64,000 bases of DNA from Nonomuraea dietziae (GCF_014195505.1 NZ_JACIBV010000001.1:5394001-5458000), one strand, 5' to 3'; shown: positions 17,455-25,973, counted from the stretch's first letter. The notes: generated by a model not told the origin, from the letters alone. Program-made: numbers and translations.

Positions 17455-19394
17455 CGACCGGTATCCAGGCGTTCACCCTGGTCCCCTTCCTTGGAGCGCT
17501 GACCACCTCGAGGTTGCCGCCGAGCGCGCTGAGCCGGTCGGCCAGCGGCCCGAGCCCGCGAGGGGTCACAGCCTCGGGGTCGAACCCCGCGCCGTCGTCT
17601 GACACCTCGACCAGCAGACGGTCGTCGTGTCGCGCCAGCCGTATCTCGACCCGTGAGGCGGCGGCGTGCTTCAGCGTGTTGGCGAGGGCCTCGCCGATCG
17701 TGAAGTAGGCCGCGCCCTCGATGTCGTCGGGATAGCGCTGCCCGCGCAGCTCGTCGTCGACGCTGAACTCGACGTCGATGGGCAGCCGGTCGCATCGCTC
17801 CTCCACCGCTTCGACCAGGGCCGCCCTGGGTGAGCACCGTCGGGTGGATGCCCGCCGCCAGCTCCCTCAGGTCCTCGAGCGTGGCCCGCGCCTGTTCACG
17901 GAGGTGCGTCAGGGCTTCGGCGCGCGGGGCGGCCCTGGCCAGCTCGAGTCCCGCGATGAGCGCCACGAGCTGTTGCTGCACGCCGTCGTGGATGTTCCGC
18001 TCGATCCTGCGGCGCTCGGTCTCCTGGGCGTGGACCAGGCGCGCGGCCAGGCGTGTGCCGCGCAGGGCGAGACCTGCCTGGGCCGCCAGGGCGGTGAGCA
18101 GGGTGTGGTCCCGCTCGGTCAGCTTCCCTTCGATCTTGGGACCGCACGACAACCGGCCCACCACCCGCCCCTCGTTCCTGATCGGGACGGTCCACTCCGG
18201 CTCGCCCGTGACGGCGCCCGCGTTCGCCTCCGTGCCGTCGTCGAGCCTGACGGCGATCCACTGCGTCCCGAGGGCGGAGCGGGCGACGTGCGCGAGATGC
18301 CGCAGCTGGCCGCTCGACTCGGTCATGGAGTCCAGCGCCGCGCTGATCTGGGTCAGCACCTGCGCCGCCGTGGGGCGGACGCCGTACACGAGCCGGTCGG
18401 CGAGCGCCTCCAGCCGCGCCCTCACGGGCTGGAAGACGAGTGTGACGAGGACGGTCAGGACGATCGCGACCGAGACGGGCAACCGCTCGCCCGCGACGAC
18501 GCCCAGCGCGGTCGCCACACCGGCGTACACCAGCGCGATGGCCGACCAGAGCAGGCCGTAGGCCAGCGACCTGCGAATCACCACGCGGATGTCGAGCAGG
18601 TTGTACCGCACGATCGCCACGCCGATGGCCGCGGGCACCGCGCCGAGCACGGGCAGGAGGGCGAGCCAGCTCAGGTCCGGCGCGACGAGCCGGTGTTCGA
18701 TGCCGAGGACGAGCAGGAAGCCGGCCCCGTTCAGCAGGATTCCGGCCGTCATCCACCGCAGCTGGCGCCGCTCCGCCGGCGTCGCCCCGCGCCACCGCAC
18801 GATCAGCGCGCCTATCGCCCCGGCGGCGATGACGGGCGTCAGCAGCGTCCCTGCCGTGACCGCTCCCACGGCCACGGAGCCCGCGGCTCCGGGCAGCGCG
18901 AGCGGGTTCGGCACGGGCACGTCCTCGTCCAGGAGGCCCGGGGCGAACAGGACACCGATCGTGTGGACGGCGACGCACACCCCGCCCGCCCAGGCGAGCG
19001 GGCGCCACCGCGGTGACGGCAGCCGGCCGTCGGGGAAGAGCAACGGGATGAATATCCACACGAGCCCGTAGTGGACGCCGTACAGCGCCGCCGCCGCGAC
19101 CGCGACGCCGAGGCCGGGGCCGTCCACACCGGTTCGGGCATGGTGCAGGAGCGTGCCCACCCCCAACCCGCCGACGCCGAGGCACAGGGCCGTCGCGAGC
19201 ACCAGCCAGCCGTACGGATTGGCGGGCCGACGGCTGGCTATCAGCCAGCCGAGGGCAGGCAGGAGCATCCCGCCCGCCACGAACAGCCACTGGGACGGAG
19301 GAACAGGAAGGCCGGTCTCGAGCACGGCGCCGGCCGTCATGCCCGAGGCGGCGGCCACGGCGATCACGCCGGCGAGGAGCCGCTTGCCGTTCAT
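17447..19394 (-). pseudogene. NarX/LiaS-like sensor histidine kinase gene with a frameshift
   Basis: Large membrane kinase read in two frames. From the ATG at 19394 (MNGKRLLAGVIAVAAASG) there are about eight membrane helices, a GAF-like region (QWIAVRLDDGTEANAGAV) and the HisKA_3 phosphoacceptor region ETERRRIERNIHDGVQQQLV. The frame then breaks after AAGIHPTVLTQ. The HATPase part continues in another frame with GEALANTLKHAAASR and VSDDGAGFDP to the stop at 17447. The break is in the G/C run around 17,812-17,832, and the C-terminal part has lost nothing else obvious. Either the kinase is dead or the assembly has an indel. The intact, overlapping response regulator downstream makes an assembly error plausible. 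Confidence 0.75.
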
Positions 19395-19701
19395 GCGCGG
19401 CGCCGCCGCCGGGATGCCGGCGGAACGAACGGCGCGCTTCCAGCTGCGCTGCCGATGACTGCCAGCACCCCCTCCAGCCTGTGGACACGACTCGCGGGCC
19501 AGGCTATCCCTGCCCCCGATCCAGCCGTGCCGCCGGTCGACCGCCCGGCCACGGCCTCGAAGCATGCCAGCTCCCGCCCTGCGGTTTCCTGTGGTTAACC
19601 GCACACTTTGTCCGGCTGGCCGCCGTCATGACGGACGGGGGCCTGCACCCTTCGACGCCGACGTCCGCCTGACTAGCTTCGACGGCCGGAGGTGGACTTC
19701 T
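19395..19701. other. Divergent intergenic region with two short palindromes
   Basis: About 307 bases between the divergent kinase and hydrolase genes. I see no further gene. It holds the imperfect dyad TGTGGTTAACCGCACA near 19,590 and the perfect palindrome CCGTCATGACGG near 19,625, both placed to act as operators for the hydrolase gene. No regulator can be assigned. Confidence 0.4.
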
Positions 19702-21216
19702 TTGACAACCACGACCGGCAGGAGCCGCGGCAGGCGGCGCGCCCTCATCGTCGTCGCCGCCGTCGCGGTGGTGCTGTCCCTCGCCGGCCTGGCCGCGCCA
19801 CACGGTCTGCGACTCGGCGGCGAGAGCACAGGCGACGCCGCGCTGGCCCAAGCCGTGCGGCAGGCGGCCTGGCCGTCGGCGGGCCACCACGCGCTCGCCG
19901 TCGCCCTCATCGACCACGGCACCGTCCGGACGGCAGGCCTGGGAACGACCCAGGTCTCGGGCGGCCGTCCCGTCGACCATCGCACACCGTTCGAGTTCGG
20001 CTCGATCGCCAAGCCCATGACCGGCATGATCCTCGCCGACATGGCGAAGAAGGGGGAGCTCGCGCCGCGGACGACGGTCGGCGAGATCTTCCCCGGCCGG
20101 ACCTTCCGCGATCCCGGCATAGCGGCGGCCTCGCTGGAGGAACTTGCCAGCCACCGCTCGGGCATACCCAGCATCCCGGCTTCCTTCTCGAGCACCACCG
20201 TCCTCGGCAGCCTGGTCGGCGGCAACCCCTACCGGGGACGAAACGCACGGGACGTCGTCGACGACGCGGCACGTTCAGTGGCGACCGGCCGCGGCGAGAT
20301 CGCCTATTCCAACCTCGGGTTCGCGCTGCTCGGACAGGCGCTCGCCGCCAAGGCGGGCACCACCTACGACGACCTGCTCAGACGGCGCATCCTCGACCCA
20401 CTGGACCTGCGCGACACCGCCCTCGTCAGCGACCCGCGCGACCTGCCGTCAGGCCGCGCCCACGGCTATCTCACCTCGGGCCACGAGGCCGCGCCCTGGT
20501 CCAGCGACGGGTACACCCCGACAGGGGCCGGCGGCTGGACCACGAGCGCCGACCTGGCCCGCTTCGTCGCGGCCGTGCTCGACGGCACCGCACCGGGCGC
20601 GGAGGCGACCCGGCCTCGCTGGGACATCGCCGAGGGCGACACGATCGGCTACGGCTGGCGGACGACGAACGGCGTGACCTGGCACGACGGCCACACCGGA
20701 GGTTTCTCCAGCTACGTGGCGTTCGACCGGACCTCCGGCCGTGGCGTCGTCGTCCTGGGCAACACCTCCGCGTCGGTCGACTACATCGGGCTCCGGCTGC
20801 TGGGCAAGGAGGGGCCGACCGAGCGGGACCTGCTGACCGGCGAGCTTCCCGTGCTCGCGCTGGCCGTCCTGTGCCTTGTCGCGGCGGCGCGGACGCTGCA
20901 GGTGGCCGCCCGCAGGAGGGCGCGCCGCCTTCTCCCCGCACCGGACCGGCTGAAGCTCGTCTCGATGACGTGGCGCGCTGTCGTGCTGCTGGCGGTCGCC
21001 TGGTCCTTCGGCGCCTGGCACATCCTCTGGCCGCCGCTGTGGCCGGCCACCGCGGCTCTTGTCGCTGCAGCCGTCGCCGTCGGCGCTCTCCGCATGCGGG
21101 GGCTGCCCGTCGCCCGAGGCCCGCGCCCCCGCCTGCGCCGGGCGACCACCGCCACCTCCGTGCTGCTGTGGACCGCCGTCGCCGCGGCCGTCGTCATCGC
21201 ATGGATCGCTCGCTGA
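19702..21216 (+). CDS. Membrane-anchored serine hydrolase (beta-lactamase/PBP4* fold)
   Basis: 504-residue serine hydrolase of the class C beta-lactamase/D-alanyl-D-alanine peptidase superfamily. The TTG at 19702 is chosen because GGAGGTGG (19687-19694) sits at ideal spacing; an ATG at 19564 has no such site. An N-terminal membrane helix (residues 12-31) exports the catalytic domain. Ser101 and Lys104 form SIAK, Tyr202 and Asn204 form YSN, and His331 starts HTGG, completing the catalytic set. The last 130 residues add about four membrane helices, an arrangement seen in actinomycete cell-wall esterases. The natural substrate is unknown. It is divergent from the sensor kinase gene. Confidence 0.88.
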   Translation: MTTTTGRSRGRRRALIVVAAVAVVLSLAGLAAPHGLRLGGESTGDAALAQAVRQAAWPSAGHHALAVALIDHGTVRTAGLGTTQVSGGRPVDHRTPFEFGSIAKPMTGMILADMAKKGELAPRTTVGEIFPGRTFRDPGIAAASLEELASHRSGIPSIPASFSSTTVLGSLVGGNPYRGRNARDVVDDAARSVATGRGEIAYSNLGFALLGQALAAKAGTTYDDLLRRRILDPLDLRDTALVSDPRDLPSGRAHGYLTSGHEAAPWSSDGYTPTGAGGWTTSADLARFVAAVLDGTAPGAEATRPRWDIAEGDTIGYGWRTTNGVTWHDGHTGGFSSYVAFDRTSGRGVVVLGNTSASVDYIGLRLLGKEGPTERDLLTGELPVLALAVLCLVAAARTLQVAARRRARRLLPAPDRLKLVSMTWRAVVLLAVAWSFGAWHILWPPLWPATAALVAAAVAVGALRMRGLPVARGPRPRLRRATTATSVLLWTAVAAAVVIAWIAR

Positions 21217-21273
21217 GAGACCGCGTCTTCGGCGTGCGGCCGTGCCGATCGTTCGCCGCCCCCGGCTGCTCCG

Positions 21274-21708
21274 CTACGCGGGAAGCATGCCGAGCTGTCG
21301 CATCTGCGAGGCGACGTCGACCACCCCCCAGATCTCGGCGAACCGGCCGTCCGCGAAGCGGACGATGAAGATCTCGCTGTACGTGATGGACTTGCCGGTC
21401 GGCGGGAGGCCCATGTATTCGCCCTGATGGGTCCCCGTCACCGTGTTCCTGCACACGACTTTGTCCCCCTCGGCGATGACGTCCTCGACCGTGACGTGAA
21501 TGTCGGGGAACGCCCGCAGGAGCATCGCCCATATGTGCTTGAGGGCCTGGGCTCCCCCCACACCAGTCGGCACCGGCGCGTGGAAGAGCACGTCCGGATC
21601 GACGACCTCGTCGATCGTCTTCCAGATGAGCTCCACATCGCCGCTGTTCGTGGCGTCGTGCAGACGGTTCAACACCGCCTGGTCGCCGGCTGGCTGGGCT
21701 GTTGACAT
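21274..21708 (-). CDS. SnoaL-like (NTF2-fold) ester cyclase family protein
   Basis: 144-residue protein of the SnoaL/NTF2 fold. The ATG at 21708 follows GAAGGAGACACC and begins MSTAQPAGDQAVLNRLHDAT. Family landmarks are HAPVPTGVGGAQALKHIWAM, FPDIHVTVEDVIAEGDKVVC and GRFAEIWGVVD. Relatives include polyketide cyclases and many uncharacterised proteins. It lies downstream of the ECF41 sigma gene on the same strand. The sigma factor itself also carries a SnoaL domain, so a small-molecule ligand common to both is an attractive but unproven idea. Confidence 0.85.
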   Translation of the reverse strand: MSTAQPAGDQAVLNRLHDATNSGDVELIWKTIDEVVDPDVLFHAPVPTGVGGAQALKHIWAMLLRAFPDIHVTVEDVIAEGDKVVCRNTVTGTHQGEYMGLPPTGKSITYSEIFIVRFADGRFAEIWGVVDVASQMRQLGMLPA

Positions 21709-21819
21709 GGTGTCTCCTTCCGGTCGACCCGACACTCGTCTGGTCGTCGCTGTGGTGTGCGGGACCCGGTACTCACTCCGTGGGCATCTGACGGCGGGGC
21801 CGGTTCTCCCTGACGCGGC

Positions 21820-22740
21820 TCATGTCGGCAGCCGGCGGGCCTGGTTCTTCTCGCGGATGACCGCGTGGGCGTCCGCGACGGGGCCCAGGTGCCCGAGCTT
21901 TTCCGGGTTGATCAACGAGCGGATGGTCTGGACGCGTCCGTCGAGGATGTCGAGCGTCCAGATGCTGATGACCCTGCCGTCGCGGTCGCGGAGGATCGCG
22001 CCAGGCTGGCCGTTGACCTCGTGTGCCTCCATCACGGCGCCGATCTGGCGGAACGGCGGCCCCGCGGCGGCCAGCACCCTGGCGACCCTCTCGACGCCGT
22101 GGACGGGGCTCCTGCCCCCGACCTGGCCGCCGCCGTCACTGACCAGCTGAGCGTCGGCGGCGAGGAGTTCGCGCAGCCCGTCGACGTCGCCCTCCCTGAG
22201 CGCGTCAAAGAACCGCTCGGCGAGTTCCTCGCGCTTCCTCCTGTCGGTCTCGAACCGGGGCTGTCCCTCCTGCATGTGGCGACGTGCCCGTGATGCGAGC
22301 TGGCGGCATGCCGCCTCCGAGCGGCCCACTGCCGAGGCGACCTCCGCGAACCCGAACCTGAACACCTCCCTGAGCACGAAGACGGCGCGTTCGAGCGGGC
22401 TCAGTCGCTCCAGCAGCAGCAGTGCCGCCATCGACACCGAGTCGGCCAGCTCCGCGGAGCGCTCCGGGTCCTGGTAGGGGTCGGTGAGCAGCGGTTCGGG
22501 GAACCACGGCCCGACGTACTCCTCCCTGCGAACCCGGGCGGAGCGCAGCACGTCGATCGAGATCCTGGTGACCGTCGCCGAGAGGAAGGTCTTGGTGGAT
22601 CGCGGTTGCGTCGAGGTCGTCGCGTAGCGCAGCCACGTCTCCTGGACGGCGTCCTCGGCCTCGGTCACGCTGCCCACGATCCGGTAGGAGATCGAGAACA
22701 ACAGCGGGCGCAGTGCCTCGAATTCGTCCTCTCGCGTCAT
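21820..22740 (-). CDS. ECF41-family RNA polymerase sigma factor with C-terminal SnoaL domain
   Basis: 306-residue ECF sigma factor. The ATG at 22740 follows GGGAGGACGGGG and begins MTREDEFEALRPLLFSISYR. Region 2 has AEDAVQETWLRYA and region 4 has LSPLERAVFVLREVFRFGF. The diagnostic ECF41 features are present: WFPEPLL (consensus WLPEP) after region 2, SDGGGQV (consensus DGGGK) and NPEKL (consensus NPDKL) in the C-terminal SnoaL-like extension. In this family that extension replaces an anti-sigma factor and modulates activity. Three exact TGTCACA-N16-CGTC promoters, the known ECF41 target, lie just upstream. One of them points at this gene. Confidence 0.95.
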   Translation of the reverse strand: MTREDEFEALRPLLFSISYRIVGSVTEAEDAVQETWLRYATTSTQPRSTKTFLSATVTRISIDVLRSARVRREEYVGPWFPEPLLTDPYQDPERSAELADSVSMAALLLLERLSPLERAVFVLREVFRFGFAEVASAVGRSEAACRQLASRARRHMQEGQPRFETDRRKREELAERFFDALREGDVDGLRELLAADAQLVSDGGGQVGGRSPVHGVERVARVLAAAGPPFRQIGAVMEAHEVNGQPGAILRDRDGRVISIWTLDILDGRVQTIRSLINPEKLGHLGPVADAHAVIREKNQARRLPT

Positions 22741-22807
22741 CCCCGTCCTCCCTCGAAGCCCTGACGCCACGAGGGGTGGCCCGGCCCGCCGCGGTCCACG
22801 GTCACCC

Positions 22808-23038
22808 TCACCACCGGCACGTCCCCAGCCGGCCCTGAACGATGGCGTTCGCCGCGTCGTCGAGCCCGTCGCCGACGAGCGAGCGCGGCCGGCTGCGCAC
22901 CACCTCGACCAGGGTCTCGGACGAGCCCGGCTTGCCCGGATTCCTTGTTGTCGGCTTCACCTGGCCGTCACGTGCCACGAGCGGCGACACCAGCCGCCGC
23001 CCGCCGACTCCGGACCCACCGGCCACGAACACCCGCAC
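22808..23038 (-). pseudogene. Decayed NAD-dependent epimerase (NmrA/SDR-a type)
   Basis: From a GTG at 23038 the minus strand reads VRVFVAGGSGVGGRRLVSPL and VARDGQVKPTTRNPGKPG, which is the nucleotide-binding start of an atypical SDR epimerase (the usual motif is GGSGVIG). The reading then loses similarity and stops after about 76 residues, where intact members have around 300. Epimerases are one of the three gene classes typically linked to ECF41 sigma factors. A perfect ECF41 promoter sits about 48 bases upstream. It is therefore the ruined former target gene of the local sigma factor. Confidence 0.7.
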
Positions 23039-23085
23039 CGCCGCGTCACCCTTCTGACTCCCGGATCCCTGCATCCCGTACACGG

Positions 23086-23112
23086 GACGAGACAGCCGTC
23101 CGATCTGTGACA
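23086..23112 (-). promoter_or_regulatory. ECF41 promoter (minus strand)
   Basis: TGTCACA (23112-23106), 16-base spacer, CGTC (23089-23086). This is an exact match to the ECF41 promoter pattern. It would transcribe the epimerase remnant, the ECF41 gene and possibly the SnoaL gene, giving autoregulation. Confidence 0.8.
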
Positions 23113-23166
23113 TCGCAGCCATGGAGAGTGGTGAGCCCCGGACATCGCCGGCCATGTCACAGATCG
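23101..23166. repeat. 13-bp inverted repeat around divergent ECF41 -35 boxes
   Basis: CGATCTGTGACAT at 23101-23113 and its exact complement at 23154-23166, separated by 40 bases. The arms contain the two divergent TGTCACA boxes plus six identical flanking bases. Recent duplication-inversion of one promoter would explain the extra identity. Confidence 0.75.
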
Positions 23167-23181
23167 CCGACGGCACTCGTC
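23155..23181 (+). promoter_or_regulatory. ECF41 promoter (plus strand, first)
   Basis: TGTCACA (23155-23161), 16-base spacer, CGTC (23178-23181). This exact match to the ECF41 pattern is placed upstream of the DoxX remnant, which starts at 23214. Confidence 0.8.
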
Positions 23182-23213
23182 CCCCTGCGGACCCCGCCAC
23201 AAGGAGGAACCGC

Positions 23214-23355
23214 ATGAACGGCGCACTGTGGATCGTCGCCGGACTGCCGGCCATCGTCCTGCCGGGCAGCAGCGCCAAGATGTTCGTGCCCGTTGGCGAC
23301 CCGTCGAGAGGGGTCGAAGACTTCAGCCCCGGGCACCCTCAGGGCCGCTCACCCC
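23214..23355 (+). pseudogene. Decayed DoxX family gene
   Basis: An ATG at 23214 behind a good AAGGAGGAACCGC site opens MNGALWIVAGLPAIVLPG, the first helix of a DoxX-like protein. Shortly afterwards GVEDFSPG appears, and a one-base frame change restores TLRAAHP; intact DoxX-like proteins have VEDFSPG-x-(V/L)-(K/R) at this point. The remaining helices are missing, and the SDR promoter follows directly. The gene has lost about two thirds of its length and its frame, while its ribosome binding site and ECF41 promoter remain. Confidence 0.65.
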
Positions 23356-23356
23356 A

Positions 23357-23383
23357 TGTCACAACCGAGCGGGGCACCTCGTC
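23357..23383 (+). promoter_or_regulatory. ECF41 promoter (plus strand, second) for a leaderless SDR gene
   Basis: TGTCACA (23357-23363), 16-base spacer, CGTC (23380-23383). This exact match lies only 9 bases before the SDR start codon at 23393, so transcription should begin at or next to the ATG. Confidence 0.82.
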
Positions 23384-23392
23384 TCAGAGGGC

Positions 23393-24136
23393 ATGACAAA
23401 CTCGGAACAGACCACGGTGTTGATCACAGGAGCCAACAAGGGACTCGGCCTCGAGGCGGCCAGGCGGCTCGGGGAACAGGGTTGGACGATCTTCCTCGGC
23501 TCGCGTGACGAAGGCCGAGGGCGGGCGGCTGCCGACAAGCTGACCGCCGATGGCGCGAACGTGGTCATGGTCCCGCTGGACGTGACCTCGGACGAGTCGG
23601 TGGCCGACGCCGTACGGCTCGTGCGGGAGCACACCGACCGGCTGGACGTGCTGATCAACAACGCCGGCGCGCCAGGAAGGGGCATCGCGCCCGCCGACGC
23701 GACGGCTGAGGAGATCCATTCCGTCTACGACACCAACGTGTACGGGCCGATCCGCGTCACGCACGCGTTCCTGCCCCTGCTGCGGGCGGCGGAGCATCCG
23801 CGGGTGGTGATGGTGTCCAGTGCCGTCGGTTCCTTCGCGGTCGTGACCGATCCGCAGCAACCCTCCGCGAAGATGCACGAGCTCGCCTACAGCTCGTCGA
23901 AGGCGGCGCTGAACATGATCACCCTCCGGTACGCCCACGCGATCCCGGAGATCAAGTTCAACATCGCCACTCCCGGAGAGGTCGCGAACCGTAAATTCGC
24001 CGCCACCGACATGAACCATCACACCGGCGAGCTGACGGTCACCGAGGGCACCGACTCGATCGTCAGACTCGCGACGATCGACGCCGACGGGCCGAGCGGC
24101 ATCTTCATCGACCGCCTCGGCCCCATCGCGTGGTGA
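23393..24136 (+). CDS. Short-chain dehydrogenase/reductase
   Basis: 247-residue classical SDR. The cofactor fold is VLITGANKGLGLEAARRLGE, the structural motif is VLINNAGAPG, the catalytic Ser is in VVMVSSAVGS, and Tyr and Lys are in LAYSSSKAALNM. The Arg after the first fold (LGSRDEGRG) favours NADPH. No ribosome binding site is visible. An exact ECF41 promoter ends 9 bases before the ATG, so the mRNA is probably leaderless. It is the only intact classical enzyme under these promoters; oxidoreductases are a known ECF41 partner class. The substrate is unknown. Confidence 0.9.
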   Translation: MTNSEQTTVLITGANKGLGLEAARRLGEQGWTIFLGSRDEGRGRAAADKLTADGANVVMVPLDVTSDESVADAVRLVREHTDRLDVLINNAGAPGRGIAPADATAEEIHSVYDTNVYGPIRVTHAFLPLLRAAEHPRVVMVSSAVGSFAVVTDPQQPSAKMHELAYSSSKAALNMITLRYAHAIPEIKFNIATPGEVANRKFAATDMNHHTGELTVTEGTDSIVRLATIDADGPSGIFIDRLGPIAW

Positions 24137-24225
24137 CCACCGCCCAACCAACCCGCCGTCGACACCGGAGACCCTGCCGTCACATCTCGTAGCCACCCTC
24201 CCCACGAAGGCGGTGGTCGGCGCAG

Positions 24226-24268
24226 CGTTCGTGCCCCCGACGGTTTCGCGTCTCGGGGGCCACGAACG
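24226..24268. terminator. Strong hairpin between convergent genes
   Basis: CGTTCGTG-CCCCCGA pairs with TCGGGGG-CCACGAACG across a 12-base loop with a single bulge. It lies between the SDR gene and the convergent gene at 24313, and is probably a bidirectional terminator. Confidence 0.65.
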
Positions 24269-24312
24269 ACGTCAGGGGTACCGGGCGTGCCCGCCCGTCG
24301 CTCCGAGCCAGC

Positions 24313-24915
24313 TCAGTCGAGCTGCGCTGGTTGGGCAAGAGGATCCCACTCGATGGCGACGAGCCTGCCATATCGGCTGGCCAGCCTGCGGCGTAGGTCT
24401 TGGTCGAAGGTATTCGTTTGGAGGACGACCCGGTTGAGCTCTGGGCTGATCCCCATGCCGAAAACTTCGGGTTCGTCGATCGGCCTGCCTTCCATCTCCA
24501 TCAGCGCTTGCAGCGCGGCCTGGCTGTTCTCCGCTGGCCGTACCTGAGGCATGACCGCATAAGGGGTGCTCACGCCATCCGGCGAGTCCACTCCTGAGAT
24601 CAGGGGTGAGGCCAGTTCGCGTCCCCGCATGGTGACGTAGGGGGCGACCAGCCGGTACGGCTCATGCAGGATGTACGGTGGGGCGAGATCGTGCGGGTAG
24701 GCCTTGGCCCGCCGCTCGGCAGCTTCCAGGGCGCGATGGAACGGCCGAATGCCCTCGTATGACCTGAGCATCACAGGGGACACGGGTTGGTAGTAGACCT
24801 CGACCGCGTCCTCCGTAGCGGGCTGCACGATCACTCGCCACTGGCCAGGCAGGAACGCGGGCGCTGCCGTGATGGCGTAGACAGCGAACAGCGCGAAGAT
24901 CGCCTTCAGTCGCAT
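24313..24915 (-). CDS. Secreted or membrane-anchored hypothetical protein
   Basis: 200-residue protein starting at the ATG at 24915: MRLKAIFALFAVYAITAAPA is a signal peptide or anchor with a hydrophobic core at residues 5-19. The remainder is soluble and contains VEVYYQPVSPVMLRSYEGIR and PHDLAPPYILHEPYRLVAPY. No family is recognised. It is the last chromosomal gene before the integrative-element region. Base composition is slightly less GC-rich than the housekeeping genes to the left, so it could be an older acquisition. Confidence 0.7.
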   Translation of the reverse strand: MRLKAIFALFAVYAITAAPAFLPGQWRVIVQPATEDAVEVYYQPVSPVMLRSYEGIRPFHRALEAAERRAKAYPHDLAPPYILHEPYRLVAPYVTMRGRELASPLISGVDSPDGVSTPYAVMPQVRPAENSQAALQALMEMEGRPIDEPEVFGMGISPELNRVVLQTNTFDQDLRRRLASRYGRLVAIEWDPLAQPAQLD

Positions 24916-25190
24916 GCGCGATGAGTGTAAGGCACCGCTCGCAACATGATCAGCCACACGAGTCTTGGAGGTGGCACGAGCAGTTCGAGTGTCTGACTTC
25001 CTGCCGGCAACTCTCACAATCATGCTGAGCGCGGGGCCTGACCTGGTCGGGAAGCGCTCTGCAGGAGCAACCCTTGGCCGTGGTTGACCCCGGCATCGGA
25101 TGGCCAAGGCCGAGGCCGAGGTTACGCAGAAGGTCGTCGCGGGCGCTCCAGTCGCACATCAGGATGTAACCGGCGATGTGCTCCACGGCC

Positions 25191-25428
25191 CTGCTCATCG
25201 AGCGCACCCAGAGCTGGAAGGCCATCCTGCGACAGGCGGGCATGCGTGTCGTCCTCGTCCACGACGCGCGCCATACCCCGCGACGCTCCTGATCGAGCAG
25301 GGTGTGAACATCCGGGTGGTTCAGGAGGTCCTCGGCCACACGCGAGTCACCACGACCGAGCGATACACACATGTGTCCACACCGCTCATGCGAGACGCCG
25401 GCGAACGGCTCGCCTCCGCGTTGTGGGA
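25191..25428 (+). pseudogene. C-terminal remnant of an AICE tyrosine integrase
   Basis: The segment reads LIERTQSWKAILRQAGMR and VHDARHT, then, after a one-base deletion, ATLLIEQGVNIRVVQEVLGH, TRVTTTERYTHVSTPLMRDA and SALW. It matches the C-terminus of the intact integrase at 41574-42917 nearly residue for residue, including the HxxR and catalytic Tyr segments. Everything upstream of the catalytic core is gone. It ends about 75 bases before attL, the same spacing that the intact int has to attR. It is thus the tail of an earlier element that used the same tRNA-Ser site in the same orientation. Confidence 0.85.
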
Positions 25429-25437
25429 CCAGGTCGT

Positions 25438-25456
25438 TGCAACCATATCTGCAACC
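25438..25456 (+). repeat. Arm-type direct repeat of the older element
   Basis: TGCAACC-N5-TGCAACC with a 12-base period, just downstream of the integrase remnant. The same pattern occurs at 25658-25676 and 42919-42937, next to the ends of the present element. Confidence 0.6.
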
Positions 25457-25501
25457 ACAACAATGCAGAAAATCAGAAAGGCCCTCATCCCGGTTTCGGG
25501 T

Positions 25502-25572
25502 GAGGGCCTTTGATCTGCGGAGGATCGGGGATTTGAACCCCGGATGGTGTTGCCACCAAACCGCATTAGCAG
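25502..25572. repeat. attL, 71-bp direct repeat with a 3' tRNA-Ser fragment
   Basis: Identical over 71 bases to 42972-43042. It contains the 3' part of tRNA-Ser(GCU) from the anticodon loop to the acceptor end, plus part of the downstream terminator. A further stretch to the left (25476-25501) is similar with small differences. The tRNA fragment here has no 5' half. Confidence 0.93.
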
Positions 25573-25654
25573 CTAGGGGCTTGGTCGTTTCAGGGCGTTC
25601 AACGTGGACCGATGTGTCTGGACGGTCGCCCTGGAACGGGCTGGTACGGCGCGG

Positions 25655-25677
25655 AACTGCAACCCAAACTGCAACCC
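25655..25677 (+). repeat. Left arm-type direct repeat of the AICE
   Basis: TGCAACC-N5-TGCAACC (25658-25676) with a 12-base period, 83 bases inside attL. A 23-base stretch is identical to 42916-42938 next to attR. Symmetric placement near both att sites suggests integrase arm-binding sites. Confidence 0.6.
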
Positions 25678-25973
25678 GTGATGATCTCCACCCATGCCAG
25701 CGAGTCCCCGCCGCCTGATCACCCCGTCTGCCGTCGACTGGCCCGTCCGGGTCGATAGCGGGCGGGATGATCAGGTTCCACGTCAACCACCGACCACTCC
25801 AGCATTCACATGCACGTCGTCCACCCCATCCCGGAGCCGGAGTGCCCTTCGTAGGATTCGGCTCCTGATGTTTACAGGTGCAGGCGGACACACTAGATCA
25901 CTTGTCGGTTACAGATGAGTGTTGAGCCGCTCCCTTCCGTCCCCTCCTGTGGTTTCGTGAAATTGCGACGCCA
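25678..25973. other. Left-end region of the AICE without a recognisable gene
   Basis: Together with the arm repeat, the 400 bases from attL to the first cargo gene contain no coding-like frame. The composition changes from GC-rich to mixed near 25,850, where the low-GC cargo begins. The promoter of the cargo operon should lie here, but I cannot place convincing -35 and -10 boxes. Confidence 0.4.

Noticed and set aside
24950..25891. 313-codon minus-strand frame crossing attL
   Set aside because: It runs through the tRNA fragment and integrase remnant antisense and has no protein-like composition.
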